From CAVQFO01 sp963711725 (GTDB taxonomy: Bacteria; Pseudomonadota; Gammaproteobacteria; Nitrococcales; Aquisalimonadaceae): 64,000 nucleotides of DNA. Each line of letters opens with the position of its first letter. Within the stretch, counting starts at the first letter, position 1. The notes under the pieces are model-generated. The model saw nothing but the letters and a program-made list of their open reading frames with translations, was not told where the DNA came from and did no database searches. The DNA is taken from contig CAVQFO010000030.1 in NCBI GenBank assembly GCA_963711725.1, forward strand, positions 1-64,000, written 5' to 3'. A program made the position numbers and the translations under genes. Positions 44,158-53,242 of this stretch are shown here, one piece after another.

Positions 44158-45861
44158 ATGGCAGTAATAAGCAGACAGGCCTACGCCGAGATGTACGGCC
44201 CCACCACGGGCGACCGGGTGCGCCTGGGCGACACCGAGCTTTTCATCCGCGTGGAGCGGGATTTCACCGTCTACGGCGACGAGGTGAAATTCGGCGGCGG
44301 CAAGGTGATCCGAGACGGCATGGGGCAGAGCCAGCGTTGCGGTGACGAGGTCGTGGATCTGTTGATCACCAACGCCCTGATCCTCGATCACTGGGGCGTG
44401 GTCAAGGCGGATATCGGCATCAGCAATGGCCGCATCACCGGCATCGGCAAGGCCGGCAATCCGGATACCCAGCCCGGTGTCGACATCGTGATCGGGCCCG
44501 GCACCGAGGTCATCGCGGCCGAGGGGAGCATCGTGACCGCCGGCGGCATCGACGCCCATATCCATTTCATTTGTCCCCAGCAGGTGGACGAGGCCCTGAT
44601 GTCCGGCGTGACCACCATGCTGGGCGGCGGCACGGGGCCGGCCACCGGTACCAACGCCACCACCTGCACCCCCGGTGTGTGGAACATTCACCGGATGCTG
44701 GAGGCGGCCGACGATCTCCCCATGAATCTGGGGTTTCTCGGCAAGGGCAACGCCAGCCTGCCCGATGCCCTGCGCGAGCAGGTGGAAGCCGGGGCCATGG
44801 GCCTGAAGCTGCACGAGGACTGGGGTACCACGCCGGCGGCCATCGACAACTGCCTGAGCGTGGCCGAGGACTACGACGTGCAGGTGGCCATCCACACCGA
44901 TACGCTCAACGAGTCGGGTTTCGTGGAAGACACGCTGGCCGCGTTCAAGGGCCGGGCCATCCACACCTATCACACCGAAGGCGCCGGCGGCGGGCACGCC
45001 CCGGATATTATCCGGGCCTGCGGCGAGGCCAACGTCCTGCCCTCCAGTACCAACCCCACCCGGCCCTACACCGTGAACACCATCGACGAGCATCTGGACA
45101 TGCTCATGGTCTGCCATCACCTCGATCCCGCCATCCCCGAGGACGTGGCCTTCGCCGAATCGCGCATTCGCCGGGAGACCATCGCCGCCGAGGACATCTT
45201 TCACGATCTGGGCGCCTTCTCCATGATCGCCTCGGACTCCCAGGCCATGGGGCGCGTGGGCGAGGTGATCATCCGCACCTGGCAGACGGCGCACAAGATG
45301 AAAGTCCAGCGCGGCCCCCTGCCCGCCGACGACGCCGAGGCGGACAACCTGCGGGCCCGGCGCTATGTGGCCAAGTACACCATCAACCCCGCCCTGACCC
45401 ACGGCATCGCCCACGAAGTGGGCTCCGTGGAAGTGGGCAAGCTGGCGGATCTGGTGCTCTGGAAGCCGGCGTTCTTCGGCGCCAAGCCCAGTCTGATCCT
45501 CAAGGGCGGGATGATCGCCGCCGCGCCCATGGGCGATCCCAATGCCTCCATTCCCACGCCGCAGCCGGTGCACTACCGGCCCATGTTCGGGGCGTTGGGC
45601 GGGGCCCGCGGCGCGACCTCGCTGACGTTCGTTTCCCAGGCGGCGTTGCAGGCGGGTGTGCCGGAAAAGCTGCGCCTCGCCAAGCGGATCTCGGCGGTGC
45701 GGGGTACGCGCGGGGTACGCAAGCGGGACATGATCCTCAACGACTACCAGCCGCAGATCGAAGTCGATGCCCAGACCTATGAAGTGCGCGCCGACGGCGA
45801 ACTGCTGACCTGCGAACCGGCTACGGTATTGCCGCTCGCGCAGCGCTATTTCCTGTTCTGA
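44158..45861 (+). CDS. ureC: Urease alpha subunit (catalytic, nickel-binding)
   Basis: A 567-residue catalytic subunit with the binuclear nickel site complete: H134 and H136 ('DAHIHF'), the carbamylated lysine K217 ('GLKLHEDW'), H246 ('IHTDTL'), H272 ('YHTEGAGGGHAPD'), and the mobile-flap C319-H320 ('MVCHHLD'). Numbering agrees with Klebsiella urease, so the enzyme is probably active if matured. An AAGGAG site precedes the ATG. No lesion is seen over the whole 1.7 kb, unlike ureD. Confidence 0.98.
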   Translation: MAVISRQAYAEMYGPTTGDRVRLGDTELFIRVERDFTVYGDEVKFGGGKVIRDGMGQSQRCGDEVVDLLITNALILDHWGVVKADIGISNGRITGIGKAGNPDTQPGVDIVIGPGTEVIAAEGSIVTAGGIDAHIHFICPQQVDEALMSGVTTMLGGGTGPATGTNATTCTPGVWNIHRMLEAADDLPMNLGFLGKGNASLPDALREQVEAGAMGLKLHEDWGTTPAAIDNCLSVAEDYDVQVAIHTDTLNESGFVEDTLAAFKGRAIHTYHTEGAGGGHAPDIIRACGEANVLPSSTNPTRPYTVNTIDEHLDMLMVCHHLDPAIPEDVAFAESRIRRETIAAEDIFHDLGAFSMIASDSQAMGRVGEVIIRTWQTAHKMKVQRGPLPADDAEADNLRARRYVAKYTINPALTHGIAHEVGSVEVGKLADLVLWKPAFFGAKPSLILKGGMIAAAPMGDPNASIPTPQPVHYRPMFGALGGARGATSLTFVSQAALQAGVPEKLRLAKRISAVRGTRGVRKRDMILNDYQPQIEVDAQTYEVRADGELLTCEPATVLPLAQRYFLF

Positions 45862-45884
45862 GCGGTGGCCCGGAGGAGAGATCG

Positions 45885-46385
45885 ATGTTGAAGACCGAGA
45901 CCCGACTGGACCATTGGCACGCTCCGCAGGTGGAACTGACCCTGCCGTTCGAACTGCGCCAGCGCAGCCGCTTCCGCGGCGTGCTTTCCGACGGCGGCGA
46001 GCTGGCGGTGATCATGCCTCGCGGCACGGTGCTGCGGGGCGGCGACCTGCTCCGGCTCTCGGACGCCCGGGTGGCCATCGTCCAGGCGGCGCCGGAAGCA
46101 GTGACGACTGCATTCAGCGGCGATCCGCGTACCCTCGCGCGCGCGGCCTATCACCTGGGCAATCGCCACGTTCAGCTCCAGGTCGGCGACACCTGGCTGC
46201 GCTACCTGGCCGATCACGTGCTCGATGAAATGGCGCAAGCCCTGGGGCTTCGGCTGTTCCAGGAACACGCACCCTTCGAGCCGGAGACCGGCGCCTACGG
46301 CGACAAGCCGCCCCTGTTCGCCAACGTCTTCCAGGGCCACGCCGCTCATCACCACCATCACGACCACGATCATGCCCACGACTGA
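45885..46385 (+). CDS. ureE: Urease accessory protein UreE (nickel metallochaperone)
   Basis: A 166-residue nickel donor for urease assembly. The N-terminal peptide-binding domain (1-75) is followed by the metal-binding domain with 'YHLGNRHVQLQ' (conserved His, about 86-96) and 'RYLADHVLDEM'. The tail 'HAAHHHHHDHDHAHD' (152-166) is a histidine-rich nickel-storage sequence of the Klebsiella type. GGAGGAGAG precedes the ATG. Its end overlaps the ureF start by 14 bases. Confidence 0.95.
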   Translation: MLKTETRLDHWHAPQVELTLPFELRQRSRFRGVLSDGGELAVIMPRGTVLRGGDLLRLSDARVAIVQAAPEAVTTAFSGDPRTLARAAYHLGNRHVQLQVGDTWLRYLADHVLDEMAQALGLRLFQEHAPFEPETGAYGDKPPLFANVFQGHAAHHHHHDHDHAHD

Positions 46386-47058
46386 AGATGATCGATTGGC
46401 GGGCCTGCGCCTGTGGCAGTTGATCAGCCCCACGCTGCCGGTCGGCGCCTACGCCTACTCGGCGGGCCTGGAATACGCCGTGGAGGCGGGCTGGGTGACC
46501 CGAGAGGCAGACGCCCTGGACTGGATCGGGGGCCAGTTGGAGAACGGACTCGCCTATGTCGACGTGCCGCTGATGAGCCGTTTGCACGCCGCATGGGGTG
46601 CCGACGATCCGGACGCCGTTCGCTACTGGAACGCCTATCTGGCGGCCAGCCGCGAGACGGACGAATTGCTGGCGGAGGATCGGCATCTGGGGGCCGCCCT
46701 GCTCAAGGTCCTGGAGGAACTGGGGGCTTGCGGCCGGGACCGATGGCACGCCCCGGAACCGGCTACGTTCGCTGCGGCCTTCGCCCTGGCCGCGGTGGTC
46801 TGGCGCATCGGCTTGGAAGCCGCCGTTGAAGGCTATCTCTGGGCCTGGCTGGAAAATCAGGTGGCCGCCGCGATCAAGCTGGTTCCCTTGGGGCAGAGCG
46901 CCGGCCAGCGCCTGCTGTTCGAACTGGCGGGGCGAGTTCCCGCTGTGGCCGATGCGGGGCTTGGACGAACCGAGGCCGATATCGGCAATTCGTCTCCCGG
47001 CGTGGCCCATGCCAGCAGTTTGCACGAGACGCAGTATTCGCGATTGTTCCGGTCCTGA
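46372..47058 (+). CDS. ureF: Urease accessory protein UreF
   Basis: A 228-residue, mostly helical accessory protein that with UreD and UreG forms the nickel-insertion complex and gates UreG GTPase activity. Family motifs: 'LWQLISPTLPVGAYAYSAGLEYAVE' over about 14-38, 'ASRETDELLAED', 'YLWAWLENQVAAAIKLVPLGQ' over about 155-175. The ATG at 46372 lies inside the ureE histidine tail, which implies translational coupling. ureG does not follow closely: 181 bases of nested repeats lie between. Confidence 0.94.
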   Translation: MPTTEDDRLAGLRLWQLISPTLPVGAYAYSAGLEYAVEAGWVTREADALDWIGGQLENGLAYVDVPLMSRLHAAWGADDPDAVRYWNAYLAASRETDELLAEDRHLGAALLKVLEELGACGRDRWHAPEPATFAAAFALAAVVWRIGLEAAVEGYLWAWLENQVAAAIKLVPLGQSAGQRLLFELAGRVPAVADAGLGRTEADIGNSSPGVAHASSLHETQYSRLFRS

Positions 47059-47082
47059 GGGCTGTGGACAAGCGGGAATATG

Positions 47083-47208
<126 letters not shown>

Positions 47209-47239
47209 GCTTGAACCCCAATCAGAACGAGGTTCCACC

Positions 47240-47860
47240 ATGACCAAACAAGCACTCAGAGTCGGCATCGGTGGCCCGGTGGGCTCCGGCAAGACGGCGC
47301 TGACCCTGGCGCTGTGCCGGGCGTTGCGGGATCGATTCCAGATCGCCGTGGTGACCAACGACATCTATACCCGGGAGGACGCGGAGTTTCTGACCCGACA
47401 CGACGCGCTCCCCGCCGAGCGGATCGTGGGCGTGGAGACCGGGGGCTGTCCCCACACGGCAATACGCGAGGATGCTTCCATGAACCTGGCCGCCGTGGCC
47501 GAGCTTCAGACCCGCTACCCCGATCTGGACGCGGTATTCATCGAAAGCGGCGGCGACAATCTCTCGGCGACCTTCAGTCCCGAACTCTCCGATCTCACGC
47601 TATACGTCATCGACGTGTCGGCTGGCGACAAGATCCCGCGCAAGGGAGGCCCCGGCATCACCCGGTCCGATTTGCTGATCATCAACAAGATTGACCTGGC
47701 GCCCCACGTCGGCGCCTCGCTGGATGTAATGGAAACCGACGCGCGGCGCATGCGCGGGGCCAAGCCATTCATCTTTACCAATCTGCACAAGGATCATGGC
47801 CTGGACGCCGTTATCGAATTCATCGTTCGTGAGGGAATGTTGCTCGATCACGTGGATTAA
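47240..47860 (+). CDS. ureG: Urease accessory GTPase UreG
   Basis: A 206-residue SIMIBI GTPase that supplies nickel and energy for urease maturation. P-loop 'GGPVGSGKT' (11-19), metal-binding 'CPH' in 'VETGGCPHTAIREDASM' (about 66-80), 'FIESGGDNLSATF' and the guanine-recognition 'NKIDLAPHVG'. Length matches the family (about 205). It is the last gene of the urease operon and is followed by a terminator. Confidence 0.97.
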   Translation: MTKQALRVGIGGPVGSGKTALTLALCRALRDRFQIAVVTNDIYTREDAEFLTRHDALPAERIVGVETGGCPHTAIREDASMNLAAVAELQTRYPDLDAVFIESGGDNLSATFSPELSDLTLYVIDVSAGDKIPRKGGPGITRSDLLIINKIDLAPHVGASLDVMETDARRMRGAKPFIFTNLHKDHGLDAVIEFIVREGMLLDHVD

Positions 47861-47891
47861 GAGTCGCCAATTAGCGGTTCCATTTCGGATA

Positions 47892-47922
47892 GGGGGTGGT
47901 GCCATTGCGCCGCCCCTTTTTT
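47892..47922 (+). terminator. Rho-independent terminator of the urease operon
   Basis: GGGGTGGTGC-CATT-GCGCCGCCCC hairpin (allowing G-U pairs) followed by TTTTTT, about 32 bases after the ureG stop. Confidence 0.9.
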
Positions 47923-47980
47923 GTGGACGCGCACATTTCCGTTTGTCCTTGGATGATTATCGGGAAACCGTATGCTGCGC

Positions 47981-47997
47981 TGCACCCAAGTGGTGCT
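47981..47997. promoter_or_regulatory. NtrC-like site upstream of the porin gene
   Basis: TGCACC-CAAGT-GGTGCT matches the NtrC pattern TGCACC-N5-GGTGCA at all but the last base. It lies about 118 bases upstream of the sigma-54 -24 element. Confidence 0.65.
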
Positions 47998-48105
47998 GGC
48001 CGGGCCGTTCCTGCGCACCGAAAACGCTCAGAAGTTCTTGTGTCGGGTGGAGAAGAAATGCAAAAAAATTTTATAAGTCACGGATATGTAAATTAATTAA
48101 GTCGA

Positions 48106-48121
48106 TGGCATGGTTGCTGCA
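48106..48121 (+). promoter_or_regulatory. Sigma-54 promoter upstream of the porin and urt genes
   Basis: TGGCATGGTTGCTGCA has GG and GC at the right ten-base spacing and differs from TGGCAC-N5-TTGCA at two positions. Transcription would start near 48133, about 112 bases before the porin ATG. No other promoter is seen ahead of urtA, so it may drive porin-urtABCDE. Confidence 0.65.
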
Positions 48122-48244
48122 ATTGCCCGGCCAGGGAGCGCGAAAGATCGCCCTGATTGAAATCGACGGGATGCCTTGGGATGGGCCGTCGGATCTCGGA
48201 GCGTGCTCATTTTTGGGGTTCTTTTAGGACTGAGGGCATTGAAG

Positions 48245-48997
48245 ATGAAGATGATGAAAAAGCCGGGTTTTAGCGGCGCTTTCTTTGGCGACCGCGTTGG
48301 CGATTGGGGTCGGTTTGATTCCGGGCGCGGCACAGGCCGGGGCGACCGGCAATATCGGAGTCGTTTCAAAGTATGTGTTGCGCGGTATTACCTCCGCGAC
48401 GGAAAACAAGGGCGCTGCCGTGCAGGGTGGCTTCGACTACAGCCACAGCACCGGTCTCTACGCGGGCTACTGGGGTTCCAGTCTGGGTTATCCGGGCGCC
48501 GACTCCAATCCGACGGTGGATACTTCCTTCGAGAACGACTTCTACGGAGGCTGGGGCGGCGACCTCGGGCCGGTCAGCGTGAGCGCCGGTGTCGTTTACT
48601 ACTACTACATGAACAGCACGGACGCGAACGGGGCGGAGGCCACGGGCAGCGTCGGTTGGAGCGGCCTGTCGCTGAGCTTGAACTACCCTGCTGCAGGATG
48701 TTACCTGGGGCAACAAGGGCGATACCTATCTCACTCTGAGCTACTCCCATGATCTGCCGATGAAGTTCTCCGGTTCCGCCACGCTGGGCTAGTACTTCTA
48801 CAAGGATAGCGGCGACTACATCGCATCCAGCAAGGAAAAATCCGCTTTCCGGCATCTCAATCTCTCGCTCTCTCACCCGGTGGGCGATACCGGCGCGGAC
48901 ATGAGCGTGACCTACGTGATCGGCGGCAAGGACCGCACAGTGTAACGAACAGCCCAACATGGTCGTGCTGGGGCTGAGCTACGGCTTCAACATCTGA
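48245..48997 (+). pseudogene. TorF/TIGR02001 family outer-membrane porin, broken by three frameshifts and one stop
   Basis: Repaired, this encodes an intact porin of about 249 residues: signal peptide 'ALAIGVGLIPGAAQA', then 'GNIGVVSKYVLRGIT', 'GGWGGDLGPVSVSAGVVYYY', 'DVTWGNKGDTYLTLSYSHDLP', 'LNLSLSHPVGD' and the C-terminal strand 'MVVLGLSYGFNI' ending the barrel. Lesions: an extra G in GGG at 48265-48267 (inside the signal peptide), an extra C in CCC at 48686-48688, TAG at 48790-48792 where a Trp or similar codon is expected, and an extra T near 48943. This family often accompanies glnK/amtB or urea genes and may pass urea or ammonium across the outer membrane (inference). Confidence 0.85.
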
Positions 48998-49090
48998 CCG
49001 TTTGAACGCGCGGGGCGGCCGATCCGCCCCGCGCCCACTGATCGTTCAAGAACCAACAGTCATGCCCCCAGCGGGCAACAGGGAGAAGGA

Positions 49091-50416
49091 ATGATGTTCA
49101 ACACCAAACCGCAATCAGGCAGCCGGCCGCGCTGGCTCAAGGGGCTGGGCGCCGCCGCGCTGCTGGTCTCCACCGTGGTGGGCGGCATGGGCGTGGCCCG
49201 GGCCGCGGATACCATCAAGGTCGGCATCCTGCACTCGCTCTCCGGCACCATGGCCATCAGCGAAAGCACGCTGAAAGACACCATGCTCATGCTCATCAAG
49301 GAGCAGAACGCCAAGGGCGGCGTGCTGGGCAAGAAACTGGAGCCCGTGGTCGTGGACCCGGCCTCCAATTGGCCGCTGTTCGCCGAGAAGGCCCGCGAGC
49401 TGATCCAGAAGGACAAGGTGGACGTGATCTTTGGCTGCTGGACCTCGGTGTCGCGCAAATCGGTGCTGCCGGTGGTCGAGGAGCTCAAGGTGCCGCTGTT
49501 CTATCCGGTGCAGTACGAGGGCGAGGAATCCTCCAAGTACGTGTTCTACACCGGCGCCGCGCCGAACCAGCAGGCCATCCCGGCCGTGAACTACCTGATG
49601 AACGATCTGGGCGTGAAGCGCTGGGTCCTGGAAGGCACGGACTACGTGTATCCGCGCACCACCAACAAGATCCTGGAGCAGTACCTCAAGGATCACGGCG
49701 TGCCCGCCAAGGACATCATGGTCAACTACACGCCGTTCGGGTTCTCCGACTGGCAGAGCGAGGTGGCCAAGATCAAGCGCTTCGGCTCCGCCGGCAAGAA
49801 GACGGCCGTCGTCTCCACCATCAACGGCGACGCCAATGTCCCCTTCTACAAGGAGCTGGCCAACCAGGGCATTTCGGCCGCCGATATCCCGGTCATCGCC
49901 TTCTCGGTGGGTGAGCAGGAACTCTCCGGCATCGACACCGGGCCGCTGGTGGGCCACATGGCCGCCTGGAACTACTTCGAGAGCGTGGACACGGACGCCA
50001 ACGCCGCCTTCATCAAGAAGTGGCACGCCTATATCGGCGATTCCAAGCGCGTCACCAACGATCCCATGGAAGCCCACTACATCGGCTTCAACATGTGGGT
50101 GAAGGCCGTGGAGAAGGCCGGCACGGCCGACCCCGCCAAGGTGGTGCCCGCCATGATCGGCATTTCCGTGCCGAACCTCACCGGCGGCGAGGCCACGATG
50201 ATGCCCAACCATCACATCACCAAGCCCGTGCTGATCGGCGAAATCCAGGACGACGGCCAGTTCGCCACCGTGTGGCAGACGCCGGGCGAAGTGCCGGGCG
50301 ACGCCTGGTCGAACTTCCTGCCGGGCAGCAAGGACCTGATCTCCGATTGGAGGGCGCCGCTGGACTGCGGCAACTTCAACGTCAAGACCGGCAAGTGCTC
50401 GGGTCAGAACTACTGA
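49091..50416 (+). CDS. urtA: Urea ABC transporter substrate-binding protein UrtA
   Basis: A 441-residue periplasmic urea-binding protein with a signal peptide (about 1-38, 'GVARAADTI'). Family features: 'KVGILHSLSGTMAISESTLKD' (about 42-62), 'FGCWTSVSRKSVLPVVE', 'LFYPVQYEGEESS', 'NGDANVPFYKEL' and 'EATMMPNHHITKPVLIGEI' near the end. These distinguish UrtA from the amide- or leucine-binding relatives. It is the first gene of urtABCDE, 93 bases after the broken porin, with a GC-rich hairpin (about 49008-49033) between but no T tract. Confidence 0.96.
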   Translation: MMFNTKPQSGSRPRWLKGLGAAALLVSTVVGGMGVARAADTIKVGILHSLSGTMAISESTLKDTMLMLIKEQNAKGGVLGKKLEPVVVDPASNWPLFAEKARELIQKDKVDVIFGCWTSVSRKSVLPVVEELKVPLFYPVQYEGEESSKYVFYTGAAPNQQAIPAVNYLMNDLGVKRWVLEGTDYVYPRTTNKILEQYLKDHGVPAKDIMVNYTPFGFSDWQSEVAKIKRFGSAGKKTAVVSTINGDANVPFYKELANQGISAADIPVIAFSVGEQELSGIDTGPLVGHMAAWNYFESVDTDANAAFIKKWHAYIGDSKRVTNDPMEAHYIGFNMWVKAVEKAGTADPAKVVPAMIGISVPNLTGGEATMMPNHHITKPVLIGEIQDDGQFATVWQTPGEVPGDAWSNFLPGSKDLISDWRAPLDCGNFNVKTGKCSGQNY

Positions 50417-50476
50417 ACCCGAGCGCCGCAGTGGTCCGGGCCCTGAGCCCGGACCACTGGCTGTCTCTCATACCGG

Positions 50477-52106
50477 ATGCAGAGAGTGCTACTCATGCGC
50501 ACCAGACTGCTTAAGACTCTGACGCTGTTTGTCTGTTGCCTGGCGGCGGTTGCCGTCCGGGCCGCGGACGGCGGCGATTTCGCCACCGCCGTGGCCGCAC
50601 TGCCCCATGGCAATTTCAGCGACCGGGCCCAGGCCGTGGAACGGCTCGCCGCGACCAAGGCGCCGCGGGCCATTCCCGTGCTGCAAGCGCTGAAGGACGG
50701 CGATCTTTATGTGCGCAAATCCGACAGCCGCGTGGTCATCAAGCACCGGGCCGACGATGGTTACGCGCTCACCGATGCGGTGACGGGCGAAGCCCTGGGC
50801 GTGGTCTCCCGGAGGGCCGTCAAACGCATCGTCGCCAACATTCAACTGCGTGCTCAACTCGAGACCGCTATCGCCCGGCTCGGTCTGGCCAGTCCGGACC
50901 CGAGCGTGCGCCTCGCGGCCGTGCGGGACATGAGTGGCAAGCTCGATGAATCGGGCCGCGAGGCCCTGCAGCGGGCATTGCCCGGCGAGACCAACGATGA
51001 CGTGCACACGGCCATGGTGAAGGCCCTGGCCCTGGCCGATTTGAGCGACCCCGACATCGGCACCGCGCGCAAGCTCAAGGCCATCGACCATCTGCGCGGC
51101 AGCCTGGACACCGACGTGCGCAACCGCCTGCAAGGACGTTGCGGACAGCTCGGCGGCCCCCGCCGTGAAAGCCGCCGCCGCCAAGGTGGCGAACCAGATC
51201 GATTCCAGCCGTCAGTTCTACCGCCTGATCGAGACCGGCTTCTTCGGCCTCAGTCTGGGGTCGGTGCTGCTGCTCTCGGCGATCGGCCTGGCCATCACCT
51301 TCGGCGTCATGGGCGTGATCAACATGGCCCATGGCGAGCTCATGATGCTCGGCGCCTATACCACCTACGTGGTGCAGAAGCTGATGCCGAACCACATCGG
51401 CTGGTCGCTGGCAGTGGCCGTGCCACTGGCGTTTCTGGTGGCGGGCCTGGTGGGGATTGCCATCGAGCGCGGCATCATCCGCTTTCTCTACGGGCGGCCG
51501 CTGGAAACGCTGCTGGCCACCTTCGGCATCAGCCTGTTCCTGCAGCAACTGGTGCGTACGATCTTCTCGCCGCTGAACCGTGCCGTGTCCACGCCGGACT
51601 GGATGAGCGGCTCGATGGTCATCAACAGCGCCCTGTCGCTGACCTACAACCGGCTCTACATCGTCGGCTTCGCGGTGCTGGTGTTCGCGGGCCTGATGCT
51701 GGTGTTCAAGCGCACCCGCCTCGGCCTTGAGGTTCGGGCCGTCTCCCAGAACCGGGCCATGGCCAAGGGGGTGGGCGTGCGCAGCGAGTGGGTGGACGCC
51801 ATGACCTTCGGCCTGGGCTCGGGGATCGCCGGGATCGCCGGCGTGGCGCTGAGCCAGCTCACCAACGTGGGCCCCAACCTGGGGCAGTCCTACATCATCG
51901 ATTCCTTCCTGGTGGTGGTGTTCGGCGGCGTGGGCAATCTCTGGGGCACGCTGGTCGGCGCCCTGTCCCTGGGCGTGGCCAACAAGTTCCTGGAGCCGAT
52001 GGCGGGCGCGGTGCTGGCCAAGATCCTGGTGCTGCTGTTCATCATTCTGTTTATCCAGAAACGGCCCAAGGGCCTGTTTCCGCAGAAGGGGAGGGCCGCG
52101 GCATGA
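50477..52106 (+). pseudogene. urtB: Urea ABC transporter permease UrtB, one frameshift
   Basis: The N-terminal part (50477 to about 51130) has a signal peptide ('CCLAAVAVRAADGG') and the long periplasmic HEAT-like extension usual for UrtB ('IPVLQALKDGDLYV', 'ASPDPSVRLAAVRDMSGKL'). It then shifts frame near 51130 (CTGCAAGGAC); one extra base or two missing bases would explain it. The permease domain continues in the next frame to 52106 with 'FGLSLGSVLLLSAIGLAITFG', 'GVINMAHGELMMLGAYT' and 'QSYIIDSFLVVVFGGVGNLWG'-type segments. Repaired length is about 542 residues, normal for UrtB. Its end overlaps the urtC start (ATGA). Confidence 0.9.
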
Positions 52107-53242
52107 GCGAGCGAGCAGCATCCGGCCCCTTGATGTCGGGCCGCGGTTTCGGCGGTCCGTTGACACGGCTGCTGGTGGGCGACACCGGCGGCAAGGTCCT
52201 GCTGGGCATTCTGCTGGCGGTGGGCGTGCTGATCCCGATCCTGAACCTGGCGGTTCCCGCCGGCTCGGCGGCCCATGTGTCCACCTACACGGTAACCCTG
52301 CTGGGGAAATACCTCTGCTATGCGCTGCTGGCCCTGTCGGTGGACCTGGTCTGGGGGTACTGCGGGATTCTCAGCCTGGGCCATGGCGCCTTCTTCGCCC
52401 TGGGCGGCTATGCCATGGGCATGTATCTGATGCGCCAGATCGGCGACCGGGGCGTCTACGGCAATCCGCTCCTGCCCGATTTCATGGTGTTCCTGAACTG
52501 GAAGCACCTGCCCTGGTACTGGCACGGCTTCGACATGTTCTGGTTCGCCATGATCATGGTGATGGTGGTGCCGGCGCTGCTGGCCGGCGTGTTCGGCTGG
52601 CTGGCCTTCCGCTCCCGAGTCACCGGCGTGTACCTCTCGATCATGACCCAGGCCCTGACCTACGCCCTGATGCTGGCCTTCTTCCGCAACGAGATGGGGT
52701 TCGGCGGCAACAACGGCCTGACGGACTTCAAGGACATCCTGGGCTTCGATCTGCAGTCCGACGCCACGCGGATCGGTTTGTTCCTGGCCTCGGTCATCGC
52801 CCTGGCGCTGGGCTATCTGGTCTGCCGGTTCGTGGTCAGTTCCAAGCTGGGGCGGGTGGTGGCGGCCATTCGCGATGCCGAGGACCGGGCCCGTTTCGTG
52901 GGTTATCGCACCGAGCGCTACAAGCTCTGGGTGTTCACACTTTCGGCCATCCTGGCCGGCATCGCCGGCGCCCTGTACGTACCCCAGGTGGGCATCATCA
53001 ACCCCAGCGAATTCGCGCCCCTGAATTCCATCGAGATGGTGATCTGGGTGGCGGTGGGCGGCCGGGGAACCTTGTTCGGCGCCATCGCCGGCGCGGTGCT
53101 GGTCAACTACGCCAAGACCTATTTCACCGGCGCGCTGCCCGAAGTCTGGCCGTATGCCCTGGGTGCGCTGTTCGTGGTGGTCACCGTGTTCCTGCCGAAC
53201 GGCGTCGTCGGCCTGCTGCGCCGTAAAGGAGGCGAACAATGA
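52103..53242 (+). CDS. urtC: Urea ABC transporter permease UrtC
   Basis: A 379-residue inner-membrane permease with about ten hydrophobic segments. Family motifs: 'LVWGYCGILSLGHGAFFALGGYAMGMYL' over about 75-105, 'SRVTGVYLSIMTQALTYALM', 'GGNNGLTDFKDILGF' and 'FAPLNSIEMVIWVAVGGRGTLFG' over about 305-330. It pairs with UrtB to form the urea channel. The ATG at 52103 overlaps the urtB stop; the frame is open further upstream inside urtB. No lesion is seen. Confidence 0.95.
   Translation: MSERAASGPLMSGRGFGGPLTRLLVGDTGGKVLLGILLAVGVLIPILNLAVPAGSAAHVSTYTVTLLGKYLCYALLALSVDLVWGYCGILSLGHGAFFALGGYAMGMYLMRQIGDRGVYGNPLLPDFMVFLNWKHLPWYWHGFDMFWFAMIMVMVVPALLAGVFGWLAFRSRVTGVYLSIMTQALTYALMLAFFRNEMGFGGNNGLTDFKDILGFDLQSDATRIGLFLASVIALALGYLVCRFVVSSKLGRVVAAIRDAEDRARFVGYRTERYKLWVFTLSAILAGIAGALYVPQVGIINPSEFAPLNSIEMVIWVAVGGRGTLFGAIAGAVLVNYAKTYFTGALPEVWPYALGALFVVVTVFLPNGVVGLLRRKGGEQ

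Larger units (their letters stand above)
47861..48244. other. ureG-porin intergenic region
   Basis: About 384 bases with the urease terminator, an NtrC-like dyad (47981-47997), an AT-rich tract (48059-48100) and a sigma-54 promoter (48106-48121). No gene is seen. Confidence 0.7.
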
